Numbered from the stretch's first letter, positions 15,468 through 25,086 are shown. The stretch is DNA of 64,000 bases from Bog-950 sp044225825 (GCA_044225825.1 JBGAIB010000006.1:248001-312000), one strand, 5' to 3'. Numbers and translations are program-made. Notes: a model not told the origin generated them from the sequence alone.

Positions 15468-16994
15468 ATGCGCACAAAATTACTCTTAGCTATTGCTGTA
15501 TTATTTTTTTCAAGAGGCATCAGCGCGCAGGCACCGGGGGATAGTATTTTTAATAGCGGCCAGTTAATTCATGAAGTGCGGATAACATTTCCCTCCAATA
15601 GCTGGTACGATACGCTTACTCATTATTATACGGTGAGTGATCAATTAGATTCGAGCGTTTACCTGATGGCAACTACCGTTCAGTTTGATGGTGTAACTTA
15701 CGATAGTGTAGGCTGCAAGTTTAAAGGCAATTCATCGTATAACAACAACTCGCAAAAGAAAAGCTGGAAGCTTGATTTTGAAGCCTTCAAACCGGGGAAT
15801 GAAATCAATGGACTTACGCAGCTGAACCTCAATAATGGTTTTAAAGACCCTACGTTATTGCGCGAAAAAATCTGTTTGGATTTCCTGCGGTATTATGGCA
15901 TTGCCGCACCACGGGCCGATTATGTAAATGTGTATGTAAATAATCAGTTATGGGGCTTGTATATTTTGGTGGAGGAAGTTGATAAAACCTTTGTGAAAAC
16001 GCATTTTGGCAACAAGAGCAAAAACTTGTTTAAGGGCGATCCGCATGGCGACTTTCAGTATAAGGGAACGCAGGCGGCTAATTATTATAGTTCGTATGAG
16101 TTGAAAACAAATGAGGACGTTAATGACTGGAGCGATTTGCTGTGGATGATTGATAATTTGCACAATACCCCTGCTGCCGAATGGCGCGATTCGCTGGATG
16201 CATGCTTTAATACCAGCTCATTTATAAAAAGCTGGGCCACCACTATCCTGTTTTCAAACCTTGATTCGTATACGGGAAGCGGACATAACTTTTTTATTTA
16301 CCATGATGCCGGCTCCGATAAGTTTGAATGGATTAACTGGGACGTGAACGAAGCTTTCGGAACATTTCTAAACGGCAATCAGCAATCGCAAATGACCAGC
16401 CTGGCTATGAATTATGTTCCCAACCCAACGGCAGCCAGGCCATTAACCTACAAAATGAGTCAGGATACGGTGTATTGGAAGGCGTTTAAGAATTTTGTTT
16501 GCAATGCTTTGAACGATTACTTTAATCCAACCGTTATGGATCCGATAATCGATTCGCTGCATAACCGGATAAAGAACGATGCGTATGCCGATACCAAAAA
16601 GTTTTATCCGAATGCGCAGTTCGACTTAAATGTTACTGCCAATATACAAGGTGCCCTGGGGTTAAAGCCATTTGTGCAGGAACGGTACACTTCTTTGACG
16701 CAGCAACTGGCAGGCTTTAGTTGTGAGCCTTTACCAACCGGTACAGTTACCGCATCTGCTGGTCCGGCTTTTCAGATTTATCCAAATCCCGGCAACGATT
16801 ACATGCAGGCGTTAAGCGATCAAACCGGTTTAACTTTAAGGCTGTTTACTTTAAACGGGCAATGCCTGCAAACACTGGTGACTACATCTATAGCTTCCAC
16901 TTTCAATGTATCCAATCTACCGGCCGGAACGTATGTGGTTACTGCTACTGATGGTGCGGGGAATTCTACTTTTCGCAGGTTTGTGAAGTTTTAA
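15468..16994 (+). CDS. CotH-kinase-family secreted protein with T9SS sorting domain
   Basis: Starts at ATG 15468 with a signal peptide (MRTKLLLAIAVLFFSRGISA), giving 508 aa; an upstream ATG adds ten residues that spoil the signal. Residues about 30-420 are a CotH domain: GCKFKGNSSY with KKSWKLDF, LREKICLDFLR, GLYILVEEVDK and the metal-binding NWDVNEAFG. CotH proteins are atypical protein kinases in spore coats; in Bacteroidota they are exported and their substrates are unknown. The C-terminal 75 residues (FQIYPNPGNDYMQAL, then LPAGTYVVTA) form a type A T9SS domain. Its stop interlocks with that of the convergent SUI1 gene in TTAA at 16991-16994. A near -7 box (TAGTCTTG) is at 15433-15440. Confidence 0.88.
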   Translation: MRTKLLLAIAVLFFSRGISAQAPGDSIFNSGQLIHEVRITFPSNSWYDTLTHYYTVSDQLDSSVYLMATTVQFDGVTYDSVGCKFKGNSSYNNNSQKKSWKLDFEAFKPGNEINGLTQLNLNNGFKDPTLLREKICLDFLRYYGIAAPRADYVNVYVNNQLWGLYILVEEVDKTFVKTHFGNKSKNLFKGDPHGDFQYKGTQAANYYSSYELKTNEDVNDWSDLLWMIDNLHNTPAAEWRDSLDACFNTSSFIKSWATTILFSNLDSYTGSGHNFFIYHDAGSDKFEWINWDVNEAFGTFLNGNQQSQMTSLAMNYVPNPTAARPLTYKMSQDTVYWKAFKNFVCNALNDYFNPTVMDPIIDSLHNRIKNDAYADTKKFYPNAQFDLNVTANIQGALGLKPFVQERYTSLTQQLAGFSCEPLPTGTVTASAGPAFQIYPNPGNDYMQALSDQTGLTLRLFTLNGQCLQTLVTTSIASTFNVSNLPAGTYVVTATDGAGNSTFRRFVKF

Positions 16995-17332
16995 CCGCCT
17001 TTCTTTTTGGTTTTATAGCCGAGGCCCTGAAGTAATGCAATTACCTTATCCCGTTGTTCGCCCTGGATAATGATAACGCCTTCTTTAACTGAACCACCAA
17101 CGCCACATTTGCTTTTAAGTGTTTTGCCTAGGTCTTCCAACACTTTTTCGTCGCCTATAAAATTCTCGACTATAGTAGCCACTTTCCCTCCCTTTAGACG
17201 TTCCAGCGAAACATATAGTGTTTGCTGATCCGGTGCAGGGGTTTCTATCTCCTCGTTCTCTTCCTCCGGTTTAAAATCGGGGTTAGTAGAAAATATAATA
17301 CGGTTTTTAAAGTCGTCTTTGTTTTTCCCCAT
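16991..17332 (-). CDS. SUI1/YciH family translation initiation factor
   Basis: A 113-aa protein. The N-terminal 40 residues are charged and disordered; residues about 42-110 are a SUI1/eIF1 fold with KGGKVATIVENF and the signature KSKCGVGGSVKEGVI, then the IQGEQRDKVIALL helix. Bacterial members such as YciH bind the small ribosomal subunit and influence start-site fidelity. It overlaps the CotH gene by 4 bp tail-to-tail and lies 9 bases downstream of the lipid kinase gene on the same strand, so the two are likely co-transcribed. Confidence 0.9.
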   Translation of the reverse strand: MGKNKDDFKNRIIFSTNPDFKPEEENEEIETPAPDQQTLYVSLERLKGGKVATIVENFIGDEKVLEDLGKTLKSKCGVGGSVKEGVIIIQGEQRDKVIALLQGLGYKTKKKGG

Positions 17333-17341
17333 AGCTATTGC

Positions 17342-18253
17342 TTAATAGGCATTTAAATCGTTGGGCACAATAACGTTGATACATTGCGGATCGACCTCAA
17401 ATGTTACATCGTTGTGGTAAATAACGGAATCACCATCGAACTGATACACCATTTTTTTGGTGCCGTGAATTACTATGCGCTTAGCGCGGTATGATTCTGC
17501 TTCCTTGATAAGGTCGGCCCGTTTCATCATCAGGCAGCCTACTACGTACAACAACTTCCAAACCGGGAAACGGTTGAGCACGATTACATCAATAACACCA
17601 TCCTTCATGCTGGTAAACGGGAATACCCCGAAGTTGTACCCGTATTGATTGGCGTTAAATGCCGTGAATAGATAGAAGGAACGGTCAATAATAATATCGT
17701 CAATCTCTACCTTGGCATCAAAGGGTTGGTAATAGAAGAGGAGTTCCTTTACAACAGCCCAGCCGTAAGATGCTAGTCCGCGGATACCATGATGGTGGAA
17801 ACGTCTTGCCACCGACGAGTCGATGCCAAATCCGGCGTTGCTTACAAAATACCGCACGTTCGATTTTACCAGATCCAGTTTTACCACCTTTCCGTTATTC
17901 AGCACATCTATCGATTTCTCGGCATCGCGTGGTGGAATTTTTAAGTGCGTGGCAAAACCGTTGCCCGATCCGTAAGGTATAATGCCCAGTTTGGTATTGG
18001 TGCCAATTAAACTTTGAGCTACTTCGTTAATACTTCCATCGCCACCAACTGCTACACAAACATCGTAGCCTTCTTCCACTGCCTGTTGGGCAATAAGTGT
18101 TGCATGGCCGGCATATTGGGTAAAACGGATGGTATAGTCGTATTGTACATAATCGATGTATTTACCTATTTTCTCGGGTATATTTTTCTTTTTATAGACC
18201 CCCGAAATAGGGTTGATAACGAACATGATTTTTTTCTTTGGCTGAGCTTCCAT
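17342..18253 (-). CDS. Diacylglycerol/sphingosine kinase family lipid kinase
   Basis: A 303-aa cytoplasmic or membrane-associated lipid kinase of the YegS/DgkB type. Motifs: FVINPISG at 11-18, the nucleotide-binding GGDGSINEV (about 70) and PYGSGNGFA (about 98). It would phosphorylate diacylglycerol, a sphingoid base or undecaprenol; Bacteroidota make sphingolipids, and a ceramidase-like gene lies at 27046, but the substrate cannot be decided from sequence. The full length suggests an active enzyme. It precedes the SUI1 gene by 9 bases on the same strand and is 41 bases from the nadC stop. Confidence 0.88.
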   Translation of the reverse strand: MEAQPKKKIMFVINPISGVYKKKNIPEKIGKYIDYVQYDYTIRFTQYAGHATLIAQQAVEEGYDVCVAVGGDGSINEVAQSLIGTNTKLGIIPYGSGNGFATHLKIPPRDAEKSIDVLNNGKVVKLDLVKSNVRYFVSNAGFGIDSSVARRFHHHGIRGLASYGWAVVKELLFYYQPFDAKVEIDDIIIDRSFYLFTAFNANQYGYNFGVFPFTSMKDGVIDVIVLNRFPVWKLLYVVGCLMMKRADLIKEAESYRAKRIVIHGTKKMVYQFDGDSVIYHNDVTFEVDPQCINVIVPNDLNAY

Positions 18254-18294
18254 CCTGCAAGTAAAGTTAATGACGCTTTTTGTTTGAAGAAATT

Positions 18295-19155
18295 TTAATA
18301 TGCCTTCAGGCTAAGGTCAAGGCTAACGGAAGAATGGGTGAGTGCGCCAACGGAAATAAAGTCTACACCAGTTTCGGCAAATGCCCGAATAGTATCTAAT
18401 GTAATTCCCCCGGATGCTTCTGTTTCATAACGTCCGTTTACGAGCTTAACGGCTTCGGTCATCCGCTCGGGCGTAAAGTTATCGAACATAATACGGGTAA
18501 GGTGACCGTGAGCTAATGCATCCTCAATATCTTGTGTAGTACGGGTTTCAATTTCTACTGGCAGTTTCAGGTTGTTCTGTTGTTGGTAGTTCTTTACTGC
18601 GTCTAACGCTGCCTTCACACCTCCGCAAAAATCTATGTGGTTATCCTTAATAAGAATCATGTCGTACAAGCCATACCGGTGGTTCTGTCCACCTCCAATT
18701 CGCACCGCTTCTTTCTCGAAGTAACGGAGCAGCGGGGTAGTTTTTCGGGTATCCAGCACTTTGGCTTTGGTGCCTTCTACTTTTTGTACGTAACGTGCTG
18801 TGTTAGTAGCTATGCCACTCATGCGTTGCATAAAATTTAGCACTACACGTTCTGCGCGCAACAAAGCTTTCACTTCGCCTTCTACGCGAAAGGCCACATC
18901 GCCTTTTTTAATACGGGCGCCATCCGTAAGCAGTGTTTCCATGGTTATGGAAGCATCAACTGCTTTAAATATTTTTTGGGCAAGGCTAAGGCCTGCTAGA
19001 ACACCTTCGGCTTTACAAAGCAATTGGGCACGGCCTAATTTAGCATAAGGTATGCAAGCCAGCGAGGTATGGTCGCCACCGGGTAATTTACCTTCGTAAT
19101 CTACTATATCCTCCTCCAGCGCTTCCTGTATTACTTTATCGAAATTGTAGCCCAT
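18295..19155 (-). CDS. nadC: Nicotinate-nucleotide pyrophosphorylase (carboxylating)
   Basis: A 286-aa quinolinate phosphoribosyltransferase of the de novo NAD pathway: quinolinate plus PRPP gives nicotinate mononucleotide, CO2 and pyrophosphate. I chose ATG 19155 (MGYNFDKVIQEALEED), which fits the family N-terminus; an upstream frame would add ten residues. Motifs include ERVVLNFMQRMSGIAT, DTRKTTP, the substrate-binding GGGQNHRYGLYDMILIKDNH region and the C-terminal ASGGITLDTI and SVGALTHS. The length is normal. nadA and nadB are not in the window. The upstream 62-bp gap is shared with the divergent porQ gene. Confidence 0.95.
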   Translation of the reverse strand: MGYNFDKVIQEALEEDIVDYEGKLPGGDHTSLACIPYAKLGRAQLLCKAEGVLAGLSLAQKIFKAVDASITMETLLTDGARIKKGDVAFRVEGEVKALLRAERVVLNFMQRMSGIATNTARYVQKVEGTKAKVLDTRKTTPLLRYFEKEAVRIGGGQNHRYGLYDMILIKDNHIDFCGGVKAALDAVKNYQQQNNLKLPVEIETRTTQDIEDALAHGHLTRIMFDNFTPERMTEAVKLVNGRYETEASGGITLDTIRAFAETGVDFISVGALTHSSVSLDLSLKAY

Positions 19156-19217
19156 ACGGCGTAATTTAGAGCGCAAATAAAGCAAAAACGCCAGCAGGAA
19201 TTAGTTAAAGAGGAACG

Positions 19218-20381
19218 ATGCCCGGCAGTTTTACGCTTTCGCTACAATATTGCAGGGCCAACAAAATAATCTCAAATTCATTCCGTTTATTAGCGTCTAA
19301 AATCGGCAAGGGTTTGAAGTTCAGAGCAGTTTTACTTTTTGTTTTAATCAGCAATAGCTTGCTGGCACAGGTTATCGGTGGCGGCACGGCGTACACGTTT
19401 CTGAAACTTTCGCCCGATGCCCGTATCACGTCGCTGGGTGGCGTAAATGTTACGATCTACGATCACGATTTAAACACCCAGTTGGCTAACCCTGCTTCAC
19501 TAAACCGTAAAATGAACGGACAGGCGGCCTTTAGTACGGTGGTATACCCGGGTGGAGTAAGCTTCGGAAATGTATCGTATGCCCGGCGGTTTAAAGTGCC
19601 CGGCACCTTTGGCTTTGGCTTGCAATACATCGCCTATGGCAAGTTCAAGGAAACCGATGAAATGGCAAATGTAATCGGCAATTTCTCGGCCGGCGAACTG
19701 AATGCCTACGCCGGTTATGCTTACCAGTTTGGCAAAATGTTTTCGGTAGGCGCTAACGGTAAATTTATTTACTCGCAATTGGGGCCTTACTGTTCGGTTG
19801 GCATGGTAACCGACCTGGGGTTCACTATAAATGATACCGCGCACCAGATAACTGCCTCGATTGTTGCAAAAAACATAGGCGGGCAGTTTAAGCCTTATAC
19901 CAAAGGCAACCGCGAAGCAATGCCGTTTGATCTTCAGGCCGGACTATCCTTTGGTTTCAAAGGTGTACCTTTCCGCATCCATTTAAACTTCCACGATCTA
20001 TATCGCTGGGATATTCGGTACGATAATCCTGCCGATAATCAACAAACCGATCTGTTTGCTGATACTTCGGCTAAACCTAAAAAGTATATAGCCGATAAAT
20101 TATTCCGCCACGTTGTTGTGGGAGTAGAATTTAACATCAAAAAGATTGTGCGTGTGGATATTGCCTATAACCATTTACGCCAGCAGGAACTGCGCCTTAC
20201 CACAAGGCGCGGAGTGCCGGGCTTGTCGTTCGGTTTAGGGGTGCGTATCCGTCAGTTCGATTTTAGTTATGGTTTTCAGCCTATGGCACAGGGCCAGGTG
20301 GCTAACCATTTTACGCTTACCATCTATACTTCGGGGTTTGTTAAGCGCAAGCCTGCTCCCGAAACCAAGCCAGCGCAGTAA
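19218..20381 (+). CDS. porQ: Type IX secretion system protein PorQ
   Basis: An outer-membrane beta-barrel protein that belongs to the T9SS attachment machinery (with PorU, PorV and PorZ). Recognised by GGGTAYTFLKLSPDARI followed by TSLGGVNVTIYDHD and NPASL just after a signal-like segment (FRAVLLFVLISNSLLAQ, residues 35-51), then barrel strands of alternating hydrophobic residues to the C-terminus. Annotated from ATG 19218 (387 aa), but an in-frame TTG at 19314 would place the signal peptide at the N-terminus and give 355 aa, closer to the family's usual size; I consider that start plausible. The gene explains how the six cargo proteins in this window could be sorted. Confidence 0.85.
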   Translation: MPGSFTLSLQYCRANKIISNSFRLLASKIGKGLKFRAVLLFVLISNSLLAQVIGGGTAYTFLKLSPDARITSLGGVNVTIYDHDLNTQLANPASLNRKMNGQAAFSTVVYPGGVSFGNVSYARRFKVPGTFGFGLQYIAYGKFKETDEMANVIGNFSAGELNAYAGYAYQFGKMFSVGANGKFIYSQLGPYCSVGMVTDLGFTINDTAHQITASIVAKNIGGQFKPYTKGNREAMPFDLQAGLSFGFKGVPFRIHLNFHDLYRWDIRYDNPADNQQTDLFADTSAKPKKYIADKLFRHVVVGVEFNIKKIVRVDIAYNHLRQQELRLTTRRGVPGLSFGLGVRIRQFDFSYGFQPMAQGQVANHFTLTIYTSGFVKRKPAPETKPAQ

Positions 20382-20427
20382 GTTTGCCTGCAGTTTTTTT
20401 CATGTTTAAATATGTTTTCTTCGCGCT

Positions 20428-21678
20428 ATGGCAGAGAAGAAGCGCAGCCCCATTCTTTCAGTATTTATCACAGTTTTTATCGATCTGTTAGGGGTAGGTA
20501 TTATCATTCCCATTTTTGTGCCGCTTATTATTGGCAACAAACATGGTATGATGCCCGTGGGCATGGATGAGGCTACCCGTAAAATGGTCTATGGTTTACT
20601 TACTGCCACCTTTCCTTTCTTTCAGTTTTTTGGAGCGCCTATACTGGGCACACTGGCCGATAAATATGGCCGCAAAAAAGTGCTGCGATTTACCCTGGTG
20701 GGCACTTTTGTTGGGTATGTGTTATTTGCATTATCAGTACACTACAAAATACTGTGGTTGCTGTTTGTAGCGCGCGCAGTGCCGGGTTTTATGGGGGGCA
20801 ATATTTCGATTGTTACCGCTGCGCTGGCAGATATATCGAAACCGGAAGAGCGGGCCAAAAATTTTGGTTTGATAGGCATGGCATTTGGTATGGGCTTTGT
20901 ACTGGGGCCTGCCATTGGCGGTTTTTTAGGCAGCGAGCGCATGTGCAGTTGGTTCGACTACAGCACGCCATTGTGGTTCACCGCTTTGCTTACCCTGCTG
21001 AACATCTATTATGTAGTAACCAGTTTCCCTGAAACGTTTAAGCCGGGCTCGGCGGCAAAAATTACCCTTACTGCTGGTATACGTAATGTGCGCAGGGCAT
21101 TTAGTATGGTTAGTATGCGCGCCATATTGCTTACTGCTTTTCTACAATCGTTCGGGTTTAGTTTTTTTATGCAGTTTAACCAGGTGTACCTGCACGAAAA
21201 ATTTCATTTCGAGGAGATGGAAATTGGCTTGCTGTTTGGTTATATAGGTGTATGGATCGCCTTTACACAAGGGGTAATTGTGCGCCGCGCTTCCGGCAGG
21301 TTTACACCACCGCAAATACTGCGACTATCGCTCCTCGGCCTATCCTTAGCCGTGGTGGCCATTTTGTTGCCTGACAAAGTTTGGTTGCTGTTTTTGATTA
21401 ATCCGTTTATTGCCATTTTCCAAGGCTTAACGCAGCCCAACCAGACCAGTATTGTTTCGGTAATGACGCCCCCCGAGAACCAGGGCGAGATGTTGGGTAT
21501 TCAACAATCGCTTGCCTCGTTGGCATTTACTATACCACCGGTAATAGCAGGGTTTGTTGTAAATATCGACTTCAGATTACCGCTTGTAATTAGTTCCATA
21601 TTTATTCTGCTGGCCTGGCTAACATTCTATTTTTTCTTTAAAGATAAGGAGTGGGTTGCGGCTAAAGCGAAACTGTAA
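20428..21678 (+). CDS. MFS transporter, TetA/DHA1-like drug:proton antiporter
   Basis: A 416-aa integral membrane protein with about 12 transmembrane segments. It has the N-terminal signature FIDLLGVGIIIPI, the loop 2-3 motif GTLADKYGRKK (A-like motif) and the motif C region GMGFVLGPAIGG in segment 5, which mark antiporters. A longer periplasmic loop follows the first segment. Substrate is unknown; tetracycline resistance should not be assumed. It follows porQ by 46 bases and may be read through from it. It is convergent with the DnaJ-domain gene, with a 5-base gap. Confidence 0.9.
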   Translation: MAEKKRSPILSVFITVFIDLLGVGIIIPIFVPLIIGNKHGMMPVGMDEATRKMVYGLLTATFPFFQFFGAPILGTLADKYGRKKVLRFTLVGTFVGYVLFALSVHYKILWLLFVARAVPGFMGGNISIVTAALADISKPEERAKNFGLIGMAFGMGFVLGPAIGGFLGSERMCSWFDYSTPLWFTALLTLLNIYYVVTSFPETFKPGSAAKITLTAGIRNVRRAFSMVSMRAILLTAFLQSFGFSFFMQFNQVYLHEKFHFEEMEIGLLFGYIGVWIAFTQGVIVRRASGRFTPPQILRLSLLGLSLAVVAILLPDKVWLLFLINPFIAIFQGLTQPNQTSIVSVMTPPENQGEMLGIQQSLASLAFTIPPVIAGFVVNIDFRLPLVISSIFILLAWLTFYFFFKDKEWVAAKAKL

Positions 21679-21683
21679 AGTGC

Positions 21684-22355
21684 TTATTCTGCTTTCTGCG
21701 TAAGCACTTCAAATGCCCGTTTAATTTCTCTGAATTTGTGGTTAGCCTCTGCTACCGGGGTTTCTTTATCACGCTTATCGGGATGGTATTTTAAAACCAT
21801 TTTGCGATAGGCGCGCTTTACCTGCTCCGGTGTGGCATCTTCTTCAAGGCCCAGTATTTTGTATGGATTGTTATCGCTTAAAAAAATGCGCTTCATCTCT
21901 TTAAAGTCTACATCGCTAATGCCCAGGTAACCTGCGAGGCGGTGTAAGCAACGACCTTCCTTTGCATTCAAAAAATCATCGGCATTTGCAATGCTGAAAA
22001 GGAACTTCAGTATTCCCATGCGCGAATCATGGGTGGTAAGCAGGTTCAACTCCTTACAGGCCATTTTGGTATAAGGTTCTGTACCGGTTTCAATATGGCT
22101 AAGTATGGTTTTAATACGCTGCCCCTGGCGGCTGTGACCAAATTGTTTGGCAAAGTAATCCTTCAGCACCTGCTCGGTGTTATGGTCAAAGTTTTTGTCG
22201 CAACGCACTACTTCGGCTGCTAAAACCAGCACGGCGTTTTCGATTTCCTGTAAATGCGAGCGCTGTTGCTGGGTAAGTCCTTTCGCGTCAGTTTCACCTT
22301 CCGACACAAGCTTAGCCATCGAGCTAAAGAAGGTATTGAAAGAGAACTTAGCCAT
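21684..22355 (-). CDS. TerB/DnaJ-domain co-chaperone (DjlA-like, soluble)
   Basis: A 223-aa protein. Residues about 30-150 form a TerB/DjlA-like helical domain (acidic, with ENAVLVLAAEVVRCDKNFD and FLFSIANADDFLNAKE). Residues 160-220 form a J domain with the HPD motif (LKYHPDKRDKE) that stimulates DnaK ATPase. It lacks the N-terminal membrane anchor of classic DjlA. It may recruit Hsp70 to a specific process, otherwise unknown. The start (MAKFSFNTFF) is the only sensible ATG. It is 17 bases downstream of the EVE-domain gene on the same strand. Confidence 0.88.
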   Translation of the reverse strand: MAKFSFNTFFSSMAKLVSEGETDAKGLTQQQRSHLQEIENAVLVLAAEVVRCDKNFDHNTEQVLKDYFAKQFGHSRQGQRIKTILSHIETGTEPYTKMACKELNLLTTHDSRMGILKFLFSIANADDFLNAKEGRCLHRLAGYLGISDVDFKEMKRIFLSDNNPYKILGLEEDATPEQVKRAYRKMVLKYHPDKRDKETPVAEANHKFREIKRAFEVLTQKAE

Positions 22356-22372
22356 GCGGTAAAATTAATGCA

Positions 22373-22774
22373 TTACTGCACCATGCTCAAAACTTCGTTC
22401 CATTCGGTATCGGTAACCGGTTGTACACTCAACCGCGATATCCGCACCAATGCCATTTGGGCCAGCTTTTTATTAGCTTTTACTTGCCCCAGGGTTACGG
22501 GTGTTTTTAAAGTTTCCTTGAATTCAAGGTCTACCCAAACCCAGGTGGCATCAGCGGGGTCGGGGTAATGTTCTTTGGCCACCTTTACGATGCCTACTAT
22601 CGAGGGTTCGCCATTCATGCTTTCATAAAAAAAGCAGAGGTCTCCTTTTTTCATGGCCTTCAGGTGGTTACGTGCAGCATAGTTGTGCACGCCATCCCAA
22701 AAGGTTTTCTTTTCCTTTTTCATTCGTTCAAATGAATAAGTCTCGGGGTCTGATTTTACGAGCCAGTATGCCAT
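22373..22774 (-). CDS. EVE domain-containing protein
   Basis: A 133-aa protein that is a single EVE domain (PUA-like fold), starting MAYWLVKSDPETYSFE, with WDGVHNYAARNHLKAM and the FFYESMNGEPSIVGIVKV strand typical of the family. EVE domains bind modified bases in DNA or RNA; the eukaryotic relative is THYN1. Length and motifs show an intact member. It lies upstream of the DnaJ-domain gene. No restriction partner is adjacent, so a housekeeping rather than defence role is more likely. Confidence 0.92.
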   Translation of the reverse strand: MAYWLVKSDPETYSFERMKKEKKTFWDGVHNYAARNHLKAMKKGDLCFFYESMNGEPSIVGIVKVAKEHYPDPADATWVWVDLEFKETLKTPVTLGQVKANKKLAQMALVRISRLSVQPVTDTEWNEVLSMVQ

Positions 22775-22903
22775 GGGGTTAAATTCTAAATGCTAATATC
22801 TAAATACTAATCAAACACAAAATGCGGCAACAAGTTTAGTTGAAACAAATAACCTGCCCAAGCACGGGTTTTATCAACGGAGGCAAAAAGTTATTTTCGC
22901 TCT

Positions 22904-24136
22904 ATGACACAGGTAATCTTATACATCATTGTTGCGTTTATTTTGCTGGAATATGTGGTGGAAAAGGTGCTGGAATACCTGAACCTGCAAACCTGGGATA
23001 AACCCCTGCCAGCCGAGGTAGCAGGTTTATACGATCAGGAGAAATACCAAAAGGCCCGCGACTATGCCAAAACCAATTTCAATTTTTCGCTGGTTTCAGG
23101 CACTTTTTCGCTATTGGTTAGCCTGCTGTTTTTAACCCTTGGGGGCTTTGCCTGGGTCGATAATTTTGCCCGCAGCTACAGCCAGTCACCCATTGTAATT
23201 GCACTTATTTTCTTTGGGATCCTGGCCGTGGGGTCCTCGCTTATTTCATTGCCTTTCAGCATTTACAACACGTTTGTAATAGAACAGAAGTTTGGTTTTA
23301 ATAAAACCACCCCTGCCATTTTTGTGGGCGATAAACTAAAAGGCCTTGTATTGGGCGCTGTGATCGGCGGAGGCATATTGGCCTTGCTCACCTTTTTATT
23401 TGGCTTGCTGGGTACCTGGTTTTGGTTAGCTGCCTGGGCAGTTGTTACCGCCTTTAGCCTTTTTATGGTGATGTTTTACACCAACCTGCTGTTGCCCATT
23501 TTTAATAAACTGGTGCCGCTCGAAGAAGGTGAATTACGCAAAGCTATCGAAGCCTTTGCCGATAAGGTAAGTTTCCCGCTAACCAATGTAATGGTAATGG
23601 ATGGATCCAAACGTTCCAGTAAAGCCAATGCATTTTTCAGCGGCATAGGAGGGAAGAAGAACATTGTATTGTACGACAACCTGATAAAGGACCTCAGCAC
23701 CGATGAAATAACTGCTGTGCTTGCGCACGAAGTAGGGCACTATAAAAAGAAACATGTGCTGCAATCGTTTGTGCTTTCGTTTGCGCAAATGGGTGTTATG
23801 TTCTTTTTGTTTGGCTGGCTTGCTTCGCGGCCGTGGATGGCGGAGGTATTAGGGGCGCAGGTCAATAGTTTTCATTTGTCGCTGGTTACGTTCTCCTTAC
23901 TGTATTCGCCGGTTTCGCAATTGGTTGGCTTGCTGATGAATTTATTCAGCCGCAAAAACGAATACGAAGCCGATGCCTATGCCCGCGATAACTATGCAGC
24001 CGAACCCTTGATAGCAGCGCTTAAAAAGCTTTCGATAAACCATCTAAGTAATCTGCAACCCCACCCTGCTTATGTGTTTTTCAATTACTCGCACCCTACG
24101 CTGCTGCAGCGTATACGCAGTTTACACAACCGCTGA
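22904..24136 (+). CDS. M48 family zinc endopeptidase (Ste24/CAAX-protease-like)
   Basis: A 410-aa multi-pass membrane protease. The zinc motif HEVGH is at about residue 275 (AVLAHEVGHYKKKH), and the third ligand lies in NEYEADAYARD about 75 residues later. Six to seven hydrophobic segments match Ste24. It would cleave peptide bonds within membrane or membrane-proximal proteins, probably in quality control. A -7-like TATTTTCG at 22892-22899 lies only 5 bases before the ATG, so the transcript may be nearly leaderless. Its stop overlaps the start of the phosphatase lipoprotein gene (TGATGA), indicating translational coupling. Confidence 0.92.
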   Translation: MTQVILYIIVAFILLEYVVEKVLEYLNLQTWDKPLPAEVAGLYDQEKYQKARDYAKTNFNFSLVSGTFSLLVSLLFLTLGGFAWVDNFARSYSQSPIVIALIFFGILAVGSSLISLPFSIYNTFVIEQKFGFNKTTPAIFVGDKLKGLVLGAVIGGGILALLTFLFGLLGTWFWLAAWAVVTAFSLFMVMFYTNLLLPIFNKLVPLEEGELRKAIEAFADKVSFPLTNVMVMDGSKRSSKANAFFSGIGGKKNIVLYDNLIKDLSTDEITAVLAHEVGHYKKKHVLQSFVLSFAQMGVMFFLFGWLASRPWMAEVLGAQVNSFHLSLVTFSLLYSPVSQLVGLLMNLFSRKNEYEADAYARDNYAAEPLIAALKKLSINHLSNLQPHPAYVFFNYSHPTLLQRIRSLHNR

Positions 24137-25077
24137 TGAACCGTTCCTTACTGCTCTTTACCTTGTTGATAGCAAGCCTAACGGCTTGTAAAAAGTTGCC
24201 TGTAGATCCGGCTTTTGCCGGTTATACTGTAAACGTACCCGGCGATTCTGTAACCTTTGCTGTGATAGGAGATTATGGCAAAGCCGGTAATGAGGAGGCG
24301 CAGGTAGCGGATATGGTAAAGAGTTGGCAACCTGAATTTATAATTACCCTGGGCGATAATAATTACCCGCTCGGTTCAGCCGGTTCTATAGTAGCCAATA
24401 TAGGCGATTACTACTGTGATTACATCTACAACCCAGATGCCCCGGCCACACAACAATGTCATGGTTTGGCAGCCGAGGACCGCATAAACCGCTTTTTCCC
24501 GGCACCGGGTAACCACGATAATTACTCTTCGCCGATGTTACAGCCCTATCTCGATTACTTCACGCTGCCGGGTGACGAACGCAATTACGAATTTACCTGG
24601 GGACCAGTTCATTTTTTTTCGCTTAATACCGGCCTTAACGGCAGTATAAACTGTTGCGGCAGCATCGAATCAAACTGGTTACACAGCCGCACGGTTGTAA
24701 GCAACATGCCTTTTAGGTTCGTTTACTTTCATCACCCTCCCTATTCGGTTAGTCAACATGGCAGTTCAGTGGATATGCGCTGGCCTTTTGCCGAGTGGGG
24801 ACTGGATGCCGTTTTAAACGGACACGACCATGTTTATGAGCGCATTCAGGTGAAGGCCGAACCGTCGCCAGTTTACTTTGTATCGGGTAATGGCGGCAAC
24901 GAAAACGGCTATAGCTGCAACGACCACCCGCTGGATACGGCCAATTACACCGTGTTTTGCGATAATGCACATGTAGGGGCCATGAAGGTAAAAGTTAACC
25001 TGCATACGGCGGTTTTTGAGTATTACGGCATAAACGACCCTTCACATCCGATAGATACTTACATCATTCATAAATAA
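24136..25077 (+). CDS. Metallophosphoesterase lipoprotein (purple acid phosphatase-like)
   Basis: A 313-aa exported protein with a lipobox (LTAC, Cys18), so it is lipid-anchored. The calcineurin-like core is complete: GDYGKAG, GDNNYP, GNHDNY, YFHHPPYS and NGHDHVYER, in the order of tartrate-resistant/purple acid phosphatases. The likely role is removal of phosphate from external or periplasmic substrates. Its ATG overlaps the protease stop by one base and the thiamine-binding gene follows 9 bases after its stop, so three genes (22904-25374) form an operon with no evident shared theme. Confidence 0.88.
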   Translation: MNRSLLLFTLLIASLTACKKLPVDPAFAGYTVNVPGDSVTFAVIGDYGKAGNEEAQVADMVKSWQPEFIITLGDNNYPLGSAGSIVANIGDYYCDYIYNPDAPATQQCHGLAAEDRINRFFPAPGNHDNYSSPMLQPYLDYFTLPGDERNYEFTWGPVHFFSLNTGLNGSINCCGSIESNWLHSRTVVSNMPFRFVYFHHPPYSVSQHGSSVDMRWPFAEWGLDAVLNGHDHVYERIQVKAEPSPVYFVSGNGGNENGYSCNDHPLDTANYTVFCDNAHVGAMKVKVNLHTAVFEYYGINDPSHPIDTYIIHK

Positions 25078-25086
25078 TTAATTCGC

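Noticed and set aside
20428..21678. Tetracycline resistance gene
   Set aside because: It is an MFS antiporter of the DHA1/TetA-like group by motifs, but nothing supports a specific tetracycline role; it is in a housekeeping context.
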